A stretch of 64,000 nt of DNA from Methylobacterium sp. W2 (GCF_020662345.1 NZ_VMOA01000020.1:25703-89702), one strand, 5' to 3'. Positions 33,598 to 43,538 are shown, numbered from the stretch's first letter. Numbers and translations are program-made. Notes: generated by a model not told the origin, from the letters alone.

Positions 33598-34260
33598 ATG
33601 GTTTCGGCTGAAGAGCGAGGGGCGATATCGTCCGGCAAGGTCACATCATCGGGCAAGACCGAATCGGGCAGGGCCGACAAGGCCGGCAGGGACACCGAAC
33701 AGACGATGGGCAAATCCGACAAGCGTATTCGCCCTCCCGGCTCGAAGAGCGTCGGCTGGGCCCTGGTCCAGGCGGCGCGGCTGCACCGCTCCCGGGTGGG
33801 GGATCGTCTTGCCGCCCTCGACCTGTTCGCCGGCCAGGAACAGGTGGTTCAGGCTTTGGCGGTCGCCGGCACGATGACCATGGGCGATCTCGCCGCCACC
33901 TTGCGGGTCCGGCCGCCCACGGCCTCGAAGACGATCTCGCGCCTCGCGGCCCTCGGCTTCGTCGAACGGCGCGCGGAGGCGGGGGACGGCCGCATCGTCC
34001 GCGTGCGACTCACCGATGCGGGCCTCGCCAAGGCGGAGGCCATCGAGCGCATATGGGACGAGGTCGAGGCGGAGATGCTCGATGGGTTCGACGGCAAGGA
34101 GCGCCGCCGCCTGCGCAAGCTCCTGCGCAAGGCCGCCCGCAACCTCGCCGACGTCTCGGGTGTCACCGGCCACGAAGTCGATGGCGATTCCGATATCGAG
34201 AACGATGACGACGAGCCCGATGCGCTGGTCGTGCCGATCCAGAGCGATCGGCTCGACTGA
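33598..34260 (+). CDS. MarR-family transcriptional regulator
   Basis: A winged-helix regulator of up to 220 residues. The MarR core spans about 50-175: SVGWALVQAARLHRSRVGDRLA, GQEQVVQALAVAGTMTMGDLAATLRVRPPTASKTISRLAALGFVERR (HTH) and the wing DGRIVRVRLTDAG. The acidic tail is DSDIENDDDEPDALVV. The first 36 residues are low-complexity Ser/Gly/Lys/Glu, so ATG 33706 is a plausible alternative start and would leave a 322-base gap from 33384 to 33705 in which I see nothing else. Targets unknown. Confidence 0.8.
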   Translation: MVSAEERGAISSGKVTSSGKTESGRADKAGRDTEQTMGKSDKRIRPPGSKSVGWALVQAARLHRSRVGDRLAALDLFAGQEQVVQALAVAGTMTMGDLAATLRVRPPTASKTISRLAALGFVERRAEAGDGRIVRVRLTDAGLAKAEAIERIWDEVEAEMLDGFDGKERRRLRKLLRKAARNLADVSGVTGHEVDGDSDIENDDDEPDALVVPIQSDRLD

Positions 34261-34317
34261 GCCGGATTGACACTCGCCCTCCAGGGTGTTGCGAGTGTCC
34301 GGGTGGGGAGGCCGGCT

Positions 34318-34626
34318 TCAGGTCTTCCTGGCAATGCCGGAATGGGCGTGATGGCCGCGAGGGCGCCTGAATACACGCCGCTGTTTTCGCCGCGCCAGCC
34401 TGAGGGCAAGGCGCCCGGCGAGTCGGTCTATCGCCATGACGACGGCGCTGACGATGATGGCGAGCGTGCAGACGCTGCCGATGAGGATTCCGACGACACC
34501 CGGTGTCGGGATCACCATCAGGGAGACGAGCCCGAACAGAGCCGTGAGGGGAACCCATTTTGCCATCGGCGCGGCCGGCCCGTTTGCGAGGAACGAGCCC
34601 ACGCTAGTGAGTCTGTATAAAGACAA
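34318..34626 (-). CDS. Small membrane protein, unknown
   Basis: A 102-residue ORF from a TTG start, or 82 residues from ATG 34566. Two hydrophobic helices (ALFGLVSLMVIPTPGVVGILIGSVCTLAIIVSAVVMAID) precede a basic tail (RLARRKQRRVFRRPRGHH). Convergent with the MarR gene. No family recognised; coding status rests on the hydrophobic pattern and composition. Confidence 0.45.
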   Translation of the reverse strand: MSLYRLTSVGSFLANGPAAPMAKWVPLTALFGLVSLMVIPTPGVVGILIGSVCTLAIIVSAVVMAIDRLAGRLALRLARRKQRRVFRRPRGHHAHSGIARKT

Positions 34627-34651
34627 GCTTAAACCATTGAACCACGTTGCG

Positions 34652-34696
34652 AATTGCGGCCCGCCCTCTCCTCTGCGGGAAGGCCGGGCCGCGATT
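34652..34696. terminator. Hairpin between two minus-strand small genes
   Basis: AATTGCGGCCCG at 34652-34663 pairs with CGGGCCGCGATT at 34685-34696 with one G-T pair. Located just 3' of the glycine-zipper gene; likely terminator or repeat. No T-run follows. Confidence 0.5.
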
Positions 34697-34699
34697 GCT

Positions 34700-34966
34700 T
34701 CAGCGGTGGTGACGATGACGGTAATGGCGCCGCGAATTCATGCGCGTCCGGTAGGCGCGACGGCCCGGATCGATCCCGAGAGCGCCGTTGACCGTCCCGA
34801 CCGCGCCGCCGACGGCGCCGCCCACGATACCGCCGATCGGTCCGCCGACGCGGTCACCCTCGGCCGCGCCGCGGCGGACGCCGCCGGGAAGGCCCTGGGC
34901 CTCGGCCGCGCCCGACAGGGCGAAAGCGGATAGGACGAGGGTTGCAGCAAGCAATGCCTTCTTCAT
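34700..34966 (-). CDS. Exported glycine-zipper protein
   Basis: An 88-residue secreted protein: signal peptide MKKALLAATLVLSAFALSGAAEA, a Gly-rich zipper (GGPIGGIVGGAVGGAVGTV) and a basic His/Arg tail (RRHYRHRHHR). Glycine zippers associate with or span membranes. A second, unrelated-context copy of this kind is at 60532-60819. Function unknown; envelope location is likely. Confidence 0.75.
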   Translation of the reverse strand: MKKALLAATLVLSAFALSGAAEAQGLPGGVRRGAAEGDRVGGPIGGIVGGAVGGAVGTVNGALGIDPGRRAYRTRMNSRRHYRHRHHR

Positions 34967-35400
34967 GACGGGATTTCCTCTTCTTCTTTTCGAAGACCGG
35001 CTGCGGTCTTGCGGCCGGATCGACCTTCAGCGTTCGGATCTGCGCCGGTCCCGACCGGGATGGCACGCCGTCACGCATGGGATGATAACGGCCGAGCTTC
35101 CAAAAGGTCGCATCGATCCCGATCGGCACTCGCCGGCGCGTGACCGGCCAGACGATGCGAGAGGATGATCGCCTCGCGGCTGCTGGTTTCTGCCGTCCGG
35201 CGCTGCTAGAAGCCGGGAATGCGCGTTCTCGACGTCCCGCGCGGCCTGAGCCGCCTTCGAATTACGAGCCCGGCCTCCGCCTGAAGGCCGCTGCGGCGGC
35301 CCGAGCGGGAGCCGGGAGGGCGGCCCACCGCCTCCGTTCGCCGACATCGGCCAGACGCCGACCGTCCTGAAGATCAGCGCACCGTTTCGCAGAAGACCCC
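34967..35400. other. Intergenic region upstream of ileS, 434 bases
   Basis: Lies between the glycine-zipper gene (minus) and ileS (plus). Short overlapping ORFs occur on both strands but none has a recognisable domain or composition that stands out. The ileS promoter is presumably here. I see no riboswitch or T-box-like element. Confidence 0.4.
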
Positions 35401-38385
35401 ATGACCGATTCGACAGCCCCCGACGCCGGCCAGCCCGCCCGCGACTATTCGCAGACCCTGTTCCTGCCCAAGACCGAGTTCCCCATGCGGGCCGGCCTGC
35501 CGGTGCGCGAGCCCCTCCTCCTGGAGCGCTGGGCCGCCATCGACCTCTACGGCCGGATCAGGGTGAAGGCCGCCGGCCGCCCGAAATTCGTGCTCCATGA
35601 CGGCCCGCCCTACGCCAACGGCAACATCCATATCGGCACGGCGCTCAACAAGATCCTGAAGGACGTCATCGTCCGCTCTCAGGGCGCCCTCGGCTACGAC
35701 GCCAATTATGTACCGGGCTGGGACTGCCACGGCCTGCCGATCGAGTGGAAGATCGAGGAGCAGTACCGCGCCAAGGGCCGCAACAAGGACGACGTGCCGG
35801 TCCTCGAATTCCGCCAGGAATGCCGGGCCTTCGCCGGTCAATGGCTCGATACGCAGCGGACCGAGTTCAAGCGCCTCGGCGTCACCGGCGACTGGGATCA
35901 CCCCTACGCGACCATGACCTTCCCGGCGGAGGCCACGATCGCGCGCGAACTCATGACCTTCTCCATGACCGGCCAGCTCTATCGCGGCTCGAAGCCGGTG
36001 ATGTGGTCCGTGGTGGAGAAGACGGCGCTGGCGGAAGCCGAGGTCGAGTACGAGGATCATGTCAGCGATACGATCTTCGTAGCGTTCCGGGTCGCCGCCG
36101 GAGCACCGGGCGACCTTGCGGCCGCGCGAGTCGTGATCTGGACGACCACCCCTTGGACGATGCCGGGCAACCGCGCCGTCGCCTATTCGAAGCGGGTGGC
36201 CTACGGCCTCTACCGCGTTACCGCGGCAGCCGAGGACAATTGGGCCAAGACCGGCGACACCTACCTCCTCGCCGACACCCTGGCCGCTAGCGTCTTCGCC
36301 TCGGCCCGCGTGGAGGCGTTCGAGCGCGTCCGCGACGTGACGGCCGCAGAGCTTGCCGGCCTCACCCTCTCGCATCCGCTTGCCGGGCACGTCGCCGGCT
36401 ACGACTTCCAGGTTCCCCTCCTCGAAGGCGACCACGTCACCGACGAGGCCGGCACCGGCTTCGTCCATACGGCGCCAGGCCATGGCCGCGAGGATTTCGA
36501 GGTCTGGATGGCCAATGGCCGTGCGCTCGCCCAGCGCGGCATCGACACCCGCATCCCCTACACCGTCGATGCCGATGGGGCGCTTACCGAGGAGGCCCCC
36601 GGTTTCACGGGAAAACTCGTCCTCACCCCCAAGGGCGACAAGGGCGACGCCAACAAGGCGGTGATCGCCGCCCTGACAGAGGCCGGCACCCTGGTGGCGC
36701 GCGGCACGCTCAAGCACAGCTACCCGCATTCCTGGCGCTCGAAGAAGCCGGTGATCTTCCGCAATACGCCCCAATGGTTCATCGCGCTGGACAAGCCGGT
36801 GGAATCCCTCGGTGAGAAGACGCTGCGCGAGGTGGCGCTGAGATCCATCGACGAGACGCGGTGGGTGCCTGCCCAAGGCAAGAACCGCATCACCGGCATG
36901 GTTGCCAACCGCCCAGACTGGGTGGTGTCGCGCCAGCGCGCCTGGGGCGTACCGATCACCGTCTTCGTGAAGAAGGGCACCAGCGAAGTCCTGCGTGACG
37001 AGGCCGTGAATGCCCGCATCGCCGAGGCCTTCCTCGCCGAAGGCGCCGACGCCTGGTTCACCGACGGCGACGGCGCCCGCTTCCTCGCGCCGGATCACGA
37101 TCCGGCAAACTACGAAAAGGTGACAGACGTCCTCGACGTCTGGTTCGATTCCGGCTCGACCCACGCCTTCGTCCTCGACGACCCGGACCAGTTCCCCGGC
37201 CTGTCCGGCGTGGTGCGCAAGCGCGACGGCGGCCGGGACACGGTGATGTATCTCGAAGGCTCCGACCAGCATCGCGGCTGGTTCCAGTCGTCGCTGCTGG
37301 AATCCGCCGGCACACGCGGACGCGCGCCCTACGACATCGTCCTCACCCACGGCTTCGTCCTCGACCCCAAGGGTCTGAAGATGTCGAAATCGAAGGGCAA
37401 CGTCGTCGCGCCTCAGAGTGTCATCAAGGATTCGGGCGCCGACATCCTGCGCCTCTGGGTGGCGGCCTCCGATTACGCGGACGATCTGCGCATCGGGCCG
37501 GAGATCATCAAGACCTTCGCCGAGACCTACCGCAAGCTGCGCAACTCGCTGCGCTGGATGCTCGGCTCGCTGGCGCATTTCGAGGCGGGCGAACCCGTGC
37601 CCCATGCCGAGTTGCCCGAGTTGGAGCGGCTGATCCTGCATCGCCTCTGCGAACTCGACGGCGAGATCCGCGAGGCCTACGCCACCTTCGACACCAAGCG
37701 GGTGGTGGCGCTCCTCAACGGCTTCATGACCGGCGACCTCTCGGCCTTCTATTTCGACGTGAGGAAGGACGCGCTCTATTGCGACCCGATCTCGTCGCAG
37801 GTCCGGCGCGCCGCGCTGCAGGTGATCGACGAGACCTTCCGCCGGGTGACGATCTGGCTTGCCCCCGTCCTCGCCTTCACGGCGGAGGAGGCCTGGCTCG
37901 ACCGTTACCCGTCGGATGTCGGCTCGGTCCATCTCGAGACGCTGCCCGAGACCCCCGCCTCCTGGCGGAATCCCGCCCTCGCGGAGCGTTGGCAGAAGAT
38001 CCGCCGGGTGCGCCGCGTGGTTACCGGCGCCCTGGAGATCGAGCGTGCGGCCAAGCGCATCGGAGCGAGCCTCGAAGCGGCGCCGACCGTGTACATCGCC
38101 GATCCCGATCTGCTCACCGCCCTCGACGGGATCGATTTCTCGGAAGTCTGCATCACCTCCGGCATCACGATCGTCCAGGGAGAGGCCCCGGAAGAGGCCT
38201 TCCGCATCGATGATGTGCGCGGCGTGGCGGTGGTCTCCGGACCGGCCAAGGGCCGCAAATGTGCCCGGTCGTGGCGCGTCTCCGAGACGGTCGGCTCCGA
38301 TCCCGATTACCCGGACGTGACGCCCCGCGACGCCCAGGCGCTGCGGGAATGGGATAGGCTGAACGCTGCGGCGGGCGTGGCGTGA
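35401..38385 (+). CDS. ileS: Isoleucyl-tRNA synthetase
   Basis: Class I synthetase for tRNA-Ile, 994 residues. The class I signature is [21 protein letters not shown] with HIGT at about 77-80 in place of [14 protein letters not shown] is at about 660-669. The CP1 editing domain includes [19 protein letters not shown]. The C terminus keeps only KCARSW of the CxxCW zinc knuckle: the second Cys is Ser, and the second Cys pair of the E. coli enzyme is absent. Heads an ileS-lspA-secreted protein-M16-M16 series on the plus strand. Confidence 0.97.
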   Translation: MTDSTAPDAGQPARDYSQTLFLPKTEFPMRAGLPVREPLLLERWAAIDLYGRIRVKAAGRPKFVLHDGPPYANGNIHIGTALNKILKDVIVRSQGALGYDANYVPGWDCHGLPIEWKIEEQYRAKGRNKDDVPVLEFRQECRAFAGQWLDTQRTEFKRLGVTGDWDHPYATMTFPAEATIARELMTFSMTGQLYRGSKPVMWSVVEKTALAEAEVEYEDHVSDTIFVAFRVAAGAPGDLAAARVVIWTTTPWTMPGNRAVAYSKRVAYGLYRVTAAAEDNWAKTGDTYLLADTLAASVFASARVEAFERVRDVTAAELAGLTLSHPLAGHVAGYDFQVPLLEGDHVTDEAGTGFVHTAPGHGREDFEVWMANGRALAQRGIDTRIPYTVDADGALTEEAPGFTGKLVLTPKGDKGDANKAVIAALTEAGTLVARGTLKHSYPHSWRSKKPVIFRNTPQWFIALDKPVESLGEKTLREVALRSIDETRWVPAQGKNRITGMVANRPDWVVSRQRAWGVPITVFVKKGTSEVLRDEAVNARIAEAFLAEGADAWFTDGDGARFLAPDHDPANYEKVTDVLDVWFDSGSTHAFVLDDPDQFPGLSGVVRKRDGGRDTVMYLEGSDQHRGWFQSSLLESAGTRGRAPYDIVLTHGFVLDPKGLKMSKSKGNVVAPQSVIKDSGADILRLWVAASDYADDLRIGPEIIKTFAETYRKLRNSLRWMLGSLAHFEAGEPVPHAELPELERLILHRLCELDGEIREAYATFDTKRVVALLNGFMTGDLSAFYFDVRKDALYCDPISSQVRRAALQVIDETFRRVTIWLAPVLAFTAEEAWLDRYPSDVGSVHLETLPETPASWRNPALAERWQKIRRVRRVVTGALEIERAAKRIGASLEAAPTVYIADPDLLTALDGIDFSEVCITSGITIVQGEAPEEAFRIDDVRGVAVVSGPAKGRKCARSWRVSETVGSDPDYPDVTPRDAQALREWDRLNAAAGVA

Positions 38386-38406
38386 AGGTTTCGGGACCTG
38401 ACGTTG

Positions 38407-38438
38407 GCCTCTCCCCCTCCTCGGGGGAAGGGGGAGGC
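38407..38438 (+). promoter_or_regulatory. Hairpin overlapping the lspA ribosome-binding site
   Basis: GCCTCTCCCCCTCC (38407-38420) pairs imperfectly with GGGGAAGGGGGAGGC (38424-38438). The 3' arm contains GGGGGAGG, which is the ribosome-binding sequence 7 bases before the lspA ATG at 38445. Folding of the mRNA would hide it. Confidence 0.5.
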
Positions 38439-38444
38439 GCTGGC

Positions 38445-38945
38445 ATGCCCCCCTTCCGCCTCGGCTTTCTCATCCTTCTCGCCACCCTCGTCCTCGATCA
38501 GGCCTCCAAGCTCTGGCTCTATTTCGGCACCGATCTGGTGCTGACGCAGCCGTGGCATCTGACTGCCTTCGCGGATGTCGTCGTTGTCTGGAATCGCGGC
38601 ATCTCCTACGGCCTGTTCCAGCAGGATGGCGGCCTCGGCCGCTGGATCCTGGTGGCGGTGTCCGTGGCGGCATCGATCGGGATGATCGCCTGGATGCGCC
38701 GCGCCTCGTCGGCGCTGCTGGCGGCCGCCCTCGGGCTCATCGCAGGCGGGGCGATCGGCAACGCCATCGACCGGGCGGCCTATGGCGCGGTGTTCGACTT
38801 CGTGCACCTCCATGCCGGCGCTTGGTCCTGGTACGTGTTCAACATCGCCGATGCGGCCATCGTCGCCGGGGTCGTCGGCCTCCTCATCGACAGCCTGATC
38901 CCGGTCCGGCGCCCCCGCGACGAGGCCTCGCCGGGCGGCCCCTGA
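38445..38945 (+). CDS. lspA: Lipoprotein signal peptidase (signal peptidase II)
   Basis: Inner-membrane aspartyl protease that removes signal peptides from prolipoproteins. From ATG 38445 the protein is 166 residues, the family size, with four helices. The catalytic Asp are in [19 protein letters not shown] and [17 protein letters not shown] at 38382 overlapping the ileS stop would add [21 protein letters not shown], unlike LspA and encoded by a hairpin repeat, so the ATG is preferred. Confidence 0.93.
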   Translation: MPPFRLGFLILLATLVLDQASKLWLYFGTDLVLTQPWHLTAFADVVVVWNRGISYGLFQQDGGLGRWILVAVSVAASIGMIAWMRRASSALLAAALGLIAGGAIGNAIDRAAYGAVFDFVHLHAGAWSWYVFNIADAAIVAGVVGLLIDSLIPVRRPRDEASPGGP

Positions 38946-39156
38946 AGATTCGTGCGGCTGTGATCCGTAAACCACACTGCGGATCGTTGTGTCGGTGAGG
39001 CTGGTGCGCTGCGGTCAAGGCGCCATACGTTCGCCTGAAACCGCCGTCAGGCCACGAGGGCAAGACCGGCATCGACCGACACCAACACGCGCCAGCACGT
39101 TCCGGGCAGGCATTCGAGCTGGCGCATTCTGCGGGCCGGCGCAATTTGGGGGCAGC

Positions 39157-39786
39157 ATGATCGGGCATCGCGGGTTCATTCTCGGCCTTACCGGACTCCT
39201 TGCGGCGAGCGGCGCGCAGGCGCAGCAGGGCGTGTTCATGCGCGACACCCTGAGCAGCATCGGCCTCATCGAGGCCGAGAAGCCGGCCATCACTTATCGC
39301 GAGCGGGCTCCCCTGGTGATGCCGCCCAAGCTCGACGGCAAGGCGCTGCCGCCGCCGCGCGCTGCCACCGCCACGCCGCAATGGCCCAAGGATCCCGAGA
39401 TCGTCCAGCGCGATCGCGAACTCGCAGACGCGAAGAAGCCGATCTCCCGCGGGGCGCAGGGGCGGATGAACGACAACAACATGACGCTTTCCCTCGACGA
39501 GATGCGCGGCGGCCGTCGCGCCGATGCCAGCGTGCGCACCGAACCGGGCCGTCCCGAGAGCGACGGCGCCTCCTCGTCGATCTGGAGCCCCTTCGACATC
39601 TTCGGCAAGCGCGAGGAGAAGGCCGAGCCCATCCTCGCCGAGCCCGATCGCGACACGCTCACCGACCCGCCGAACGGATACCGCAAGGCCCCGAAGGCGG
39701 TCGCCCGCAACAACAGCGACCCCATCAACAATCCCTCGCGCGAGCGTGAGGAATCCGATCCGGGTGCCTACATTCGCGGTCGCTAG
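39157..39786 (+). CDS. Secreted conserved protein between lspA and M16 peptidases
   Basis: A 209-residue exported protein: signal peptide MIGHRGFILGLTGLLAASGAQAQ, then a Pro-rich stretch (ITYRERAPLVMPPKLDGKALPPP) and hydrophilic sequence ending RNNSDPINNPSREREESDPGAYIRGR. Its position is where DUF3035-type proteins sit in related genomes, and the RERxPLxxPP motif is reminiscent of them, but I cannot confirm the family. GGGGGCAGC precedes ATG 39157. Confidence 0.7.
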   Translation: MIGHRGFILGLTGLLAASGAQAQQGVFMRDTLSSIGLIEAEKPAITYRERAPLVMPPKLDGKALPPPRAATATPQWPKDPEIVQRDRELADAKKPISRGAQGRMNDNNMTLSLDEMRGGRRADASVRTEPGRPESDGASSSIWSPFDIFGKREEKAEPILAEPDRDTLTDPPNGYRKAPKAVARNNSDPINNPSREREESDPGAYIRGR

Positions 39787-40002
39787 CCAGGTTCCGAGAG
39801 GAGCCCGCGGACGGTCCCGTCGCTCATAGAGGAGATGGCCCCGTCCCGCTGGATCCAGCGCCTGTACCCGGCGCCCAAGAGGTGACGGTACGGGATTTGC
39901 CCTGACCTCGGCCCTACGGATTCGTGGCATCCGAGGATTGCGCAAGGGGCATTGCGTTCATGACGGGCGGTCACGCATGGCCGACGTATCAAGGAAAAAA
40001 CG

Positions 40003-41388
40003 ATGCATCTGTTGCGGAAGGATACGCCCGGGTTCTCGCTCAACCGCCGCTACGGCCATGCCGGCCGGGCCGAGGCCGCGCCGTTCGGGCGGTCCGAAGC
40101 AGGTGGCCCCGAAGTCTCCGCCTTTGCCCTCGATAACGGCCTCGACGTCGTCGTGGTGCCCGATCACCGCGCACCGGTGGTGACGCACATGGTGTGGTAC
40201 CGCAACGGTTCGGCTGATGATCCGATCGGGCAGTCCGGCATCGCGCATTTCCTCGAACACCTGATGTTCAAGGGCACGGAGAAACATCCGGTCGGCGCCT
40301 TTTCGCAGGCCGTGTCCGGCCTCGGCGGCCAGGAGAACGCCTTCACCTCCTACGACTACACCGCCTATTTCCAGCGCGTCGCCCGCGACCATCTCAAAAC
40401 CATGATGGAGTTCGAGGCCGACCGCATGACCGGTCTCGTCCTCGAGGATGCCGTGGTGGCGCCCGAGCGTGACGTGGTGCTGGAAGAGCGCCGCATGCGG
40501 GTCGAGACCGATCCTTCGGCCCAGCTTTCCGAGGCCATGGCTGCCTCGCTCTTCGTGCATCACCCCTACGGCACGCCGATCATCGGCTGGATGCACGAGA
40601 TCGAGGATCTCAACCGCACCCACGCCCTTGACTATTACAACCGCTTCTACACCCCCGAGAACGCCATCCTGGTCGTTGCCGGCGATGTGACGCCCGACGA
40701 GGTCCGCCGGCTCGCCGACGACACCTACGGCCTCGTGACACCGCGCGGTGCCCGGCCGGTGCGCGTGCGTGCCAAGGAGCCCGAGCCCCGCGCACTCCGC
40801 CGGCTCAGCGTCGTCGATCCGAAGGTCGAGCAGCCGACCCTGCAACGGCTCTATCTCACCCCATCCTGCATGACCGCCCGCGACGGCGAGTGCCACGCCC
40901 TGGAATTGCTGGCCGAGGTGATGGGCGGCGGCTCCACCTCGTTCCTCTACCGCAAGCTGGTGATGGAGCTCGGCGTCGCCGTGAATGCCGGCGCCTGGTA
41001 CATGGGCTCGGCCATCGACGACACGCGCTTCTCGGTCTACGCCATCCCCGCCGAGGGCGTGAGCCTGGAGCGCCTGGAGGACGAGGTCGACCGCATTCTG
41101 CGCCGCGTCCCCTCCGAGGCCCTGGGTCCGGAGGCCATCGAACGGGCCAAGACCCGGCTCGTGGCCGAGACGGTCTATTCCTCCGACAGCCAGTCGTCGC
41201 TGGCCCGCATCTACGGCTCGGCGCTCGCCATCGGCGAGAGCATCGAGGAGGTCCGCCGCTGGCCCTCCGACATCGAGGGCGTGACGCGAGATCGCCTCGC
41301 CGCCGTGGCCGAGCGTTACCTGATCCCCGCCCGCTCCGTCACCGGATACCTGACCAAGACGCGCGATCCCGACGCCGCCGTTGCGTGA
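40003..41388 (+). CDS. M16 family zinc peptidase (active subunit)
   Basis: A 461-residue inverzincin. The inverted zinc motif HFLEH is at residues 82-86 (GIAHFLEHLMFKGT), with the downstream Glu in VVLEERRMRVE. The second half-domain has VEQPTLQRLYLTPS and STSFLYRKLVMELGVA. Related periplasmic M16 peptidases process peptides and, in alphaproteobacteria, occur as pairs of an active and an inactive chain. It carries no clear signal peptide. AAGGAAAAAACG precedes ATG 40003. Followed by the inactive partner after 64 bases. Confidence 0.93.
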   Translation: MHLLRKDTPGFSLNRRYGHAGRAEAAPFGRSEAGGPEVSAFALDNGLDVVVVPDHRAPVVTHMVWYRNGSADDPIGQSGIAHFLEHLMFKGTEKHPVGAFSQAVSGLGGQENAFTSYDYTAYFQRVARDHLKTMMEFEADRMTGLVLEDAVVAPERDVVLEERRMRVETDPSAQLSEAMAASLFVHHPYGTPIIGWMHEIEDLNRTHALDYYNRFYTPENAILVVAGDVTPDEVRRLADDTYGLVTPRGARPVRVRAKEPEPRALRRLSVVDPKVEQPTLQRLYLTPSCMTARDGECHALELLAEVMGGGSTSFLYRKLVMELGVAVNAGAWYMGSAIDDTRFSVYAIPAEGVSLERLEDEVDRILRRVPSEALGPEAIERAKTRLVAETVYSSDSQSSLARIYGSALAIGESIEEVRRWPSDIEGVTRDRLAAVAERYLIPARSVTGYLTKTRDPDAAVA

Positions 41389-41452
41389 GACGAGTCTCAC
41401 GCACGATCCCGCTGATCCCGGCCCGGGCGCCCAGAAGAAGAATGAGGTTCTC

Positions 41453-42754
41453 ATGAACTCGGTCGAAGCCAATCTGGTCGATACCGCCGCCCGCAGCGCG
41501 AACGCTCCCACGCTGGCGCTTCCGGTGGCCGCCGCCGCGGGCATCGAGGCCTGGCACGTGGAATCGCCCGTAGTGCCGATGATCGCCCTCGCCTTCACCT
41601 TCGAGGGCGGGGCGGCTCAGGATCCGGAGGGCAAGGGCGGCGTGGCGCAGATGCTGGCGCGCCTCCTCGACGAGGGCGCCGGCGACCTCTCCTCCGATGC
41701 CTTCCAGGAGCGTCTGGCCGCGCGGGCCATCGAACTCTCGTTCCATGCCGGCGCCGACGCGGTGGGCGGCTCCCTCAAGATGCTGGTCAAGCACGCCGAC
41801 GAGGCCATCGACCTCCTCGCCCTGGCGCTCGCCAAGCCGCGCTTCGATCCCGACGCCATCGAGCGGGTGCGGGCCCAGACGCTGGCCGGCCTGCGCTACC
41901 AGCAGAACGATCCGGGCGTGATGGCGTCACGCCGCTTCTTTGCCGAAGCCTATGCCGGCCATCCCTATGCCCGTCCCTCGTCGGGCACACCGGAGAGCAT
42001 CGCGGCCATCACCCGTGACGACCTCGTGGCGATGCACCGGCAGATCATCGGCCGCGGCGGCCTGAAGGTTGCCGCTGTTGGGGCCATCGACGCCGACCGG
42101 CTGGCCGATGCCCTCAACCGCGCCTTCGGTGTCCTCGACGAGGCCGGGCCGCTGAACGCCGTGCCTCAGACCCAGGTCGGCCAGCTCGGGCGCCGCGTCG
42201 TCGTCGATATCGACGTGCCGCAATCGGTCCTGCGCTTCGGCATGGGCGGCGTGCCGTGGAAGGACCCGGATTTCATCCCCGCCTACGTGCTCAATCACAT
42301 CCTCGGCGGCGGCTCCTTCACCTCGCGCCTGTTCCAGGAAGTGCGCGAGAAGCGTGGGCTGGCCTATTCGGTCGGGACTTCTCTGGTCAGCCACCGCGCC
42401 AGCGCCATGACCTGGGGCTATACCGCCACCAAGAACGAGCGCGTCGGCGAAGCCCTGTCGGTGATCGGCGACGAGATCGGCCGTCTGATCAGCGACGGCC
42501 CGTCCGACGAGGAGCTTCAGAAGGCCAAGGACTACCTCACCGGCTCCTATGCGCTCGGTTTCGACACCTCGACCAAGATCGCGCACCAGCTCGTGCAGAT
42601 CGCCTTCGAGGGGCTGGGCATGGATTACTTCGCCCGCCGCAACGAGATGGTGACGAACGTGACCCAGGCGGATATCCGCCGCGCCGGCGCCCGCACCTTC
42701 GCCGATGGCAGGATGCTGGTGGTGGCCGCGGGGCGCCCCACGGATTTTCTGTAG
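41453..42754 (+). CDS. M16 family peptidase-like protein (non-catalytic partner)
   Basis: A 433-residue M16-fold chain. At the zinc site it has GVAQMLARLLDEGA, so both His and the Glu of HxxEH are replaced. The substrate-binding Arg-Tyr pair of the second domain is intact (FTSRLFQEVREKRGLAYSVGTS). This matches the known division of labour in heterodimeric M16B enzymes: HxxEH in one subunit, R/Y in the other. ATG 41453 was chosen over a start at 41381. Confidence 0.92.
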   Translation: MNSVEANLVDTAARSANAPTLALPVAAAAGIEAWHVESPVVPMIALAFTFEGGAAQDPEGKGGVAQMLARLLDEGAGDLSSDAFQERLAARAIELSFHAGADAVGGSLKMLVKHADEAIDLLALALAKPRFDPDAIERVRAQTLAGLRYQQNDPGVMASRRFFAEAYAGHPYARPSSGTPESIAAITRDDLVAMHRQIIGRGGLKVAAVGAIDADRLADALNRAFGVLDEAGPLNAVPQTQVGQLGRRVVVDIDVPQSVLRFGMGGVPWKDPDFIPAYVLNHILGGGSFTSRLFQEVREKRGLAYSVGTSLVSHRASAMTWGYTATKNERVGEALSVIGDEIGRLISDGPSDEELQKAKDYLTGSYALGFDTSTKIAHQLVQIAFEGLGMDYFARRNEMVTNVTQADIRRAGARTFADGRMLVVAAGRPTDFL

Positions 42755-42786
42755 GATTCGGATGCTTCGCGGGGGCATAGCCCGGC

Positions 42787-42828
42787 CCCCGGCTCACCGT
42801 CCGCTTCGCTTCAGGCGGCCGGGGAAGG
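42787..42828. repeat. Dispersed palindromic intergenic repeat, copy 2
   Basis: CCCCGGCTCACCGTCCG...GGCCGGGGAAGG matches 23006-23048 with a few differences and complementary ends. Lies between the M16 pair and the MarR gene, both reading toward it. Confidence 0.6.
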
Positions 42829-42957
42829 TGTCGCTTGAATGGGCGAGGGCGGCGGTCTGACCGGCACTCTCAAGCTGTCGAACCAACTCCCCTCTCCGGA
42901 TGCCTAAAGGGCGATCCGGGATGCAGCCGAGGACCGCATCGCGCCAGCGCCCCCCTA

Positions 42958-43383
42958 TCAGACCGACAGGGCGAGCCGCTCGGCCGCCCGGCGCAGGTCT
43001 GCCGCCGGTACTGCACCGTAGCATTCCTCGAACGTTTGCTGCGCCCGTTCCCAGAAGGGCAGCGCTTCCGCGATGCGCCTTTGGCCCGCCACCGTGAGGG
43101 TAAGGGAGCGCGTGCGGCCGTCCGGTCCGGGACCGGCGGCGATGAGCCCGTCGCGGGTGAGCGGGTGCAGGGCACGGCCCATCGTGGTCCGGTCCATCAC
43201 CATGATCTCGGCAAAGCCGTTGATGGAGATCGGCCCGACGCGGGCGAGCCCGCGCAACAGGCCGTACTGGCTGGTGCGCAGGCCGGTCGGCGCGAGATGC
43301 TGGTCGTAATGCTGCGTCAGCCGGCGCGACGCCTGGCGAAGGGCGAGGCAGTGGCACTGCGAGACCGGTGCCGGATGGTCCAT
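42958..43383 (-). CDS. MarR-family regulator (Cys-containing)
   Basis: A 141-residue winged-helix protein: CLALRQASRRLTQHYDQHLAPTGLRTSQYGLLRGLARVGPISINGFAEIMVMDRTTMGRALHPLTRDGLI (HTH) with wing DGRTRSLTLTVAGQRRI. Two N-terminal Cys (CHC) could give redox sensitivity, as in the HypR/OhrR subgroup (inference). Divergent from an MFS transporter with a palindrome between, so it likely controls that exporter. Confidence 0.88.
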   Translation of the reverse strand: MDHPAPVSQCHCLALRQASRRLTQHYDQHLAPTGLRTSQYGLLRGLARVGPISINGFAEIMVMDRTTMGRALHPLTRDGLIAAGPGPDGRTRSLTLTVAGQRRIAEALPFWERAQQTFEECYGAVPAADLRRAAERLALSV

Positions 43384-43442
43384 CGCGAGAGGTCCTCGAG
43401 AGACGGGTCACAGGGGTACGGACGACGCGCTTGTCTAACGAG

Positions 43443-43460
43443 TGCATATGCGCCTATGCA
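43443..43460. promoter_or_regulatory. MarR operator candidate
   Basis: TGCATA-N6-TATGCA is a perfect dyad of MarR size in the gap between the divergent MarR and MFS genes. Confidence 0.6.
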
Positions 43461-43538
43461 AGGGTCGAACGCGTCGCGGTGCCAGGCCTCCCGCCCGGTC
43501 ATCGCGCCGAACCCCCATGCGGAACTCGACGAGGCCGT

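Noticed and set aside
34967..35400. Short ORFs in the gap before ileS as genes
   Set aside because: Overlapping frames on both strands, no signal peptide, domain or convincing ribosome-binding site.
38382..38444. GTG start of lspA overlapping the ileS stop
   Set aside because: The added 21 residues come from a hairpin repeat and are unlike LspA; the ATG has a strong ribosome-binding site and gives the family length.
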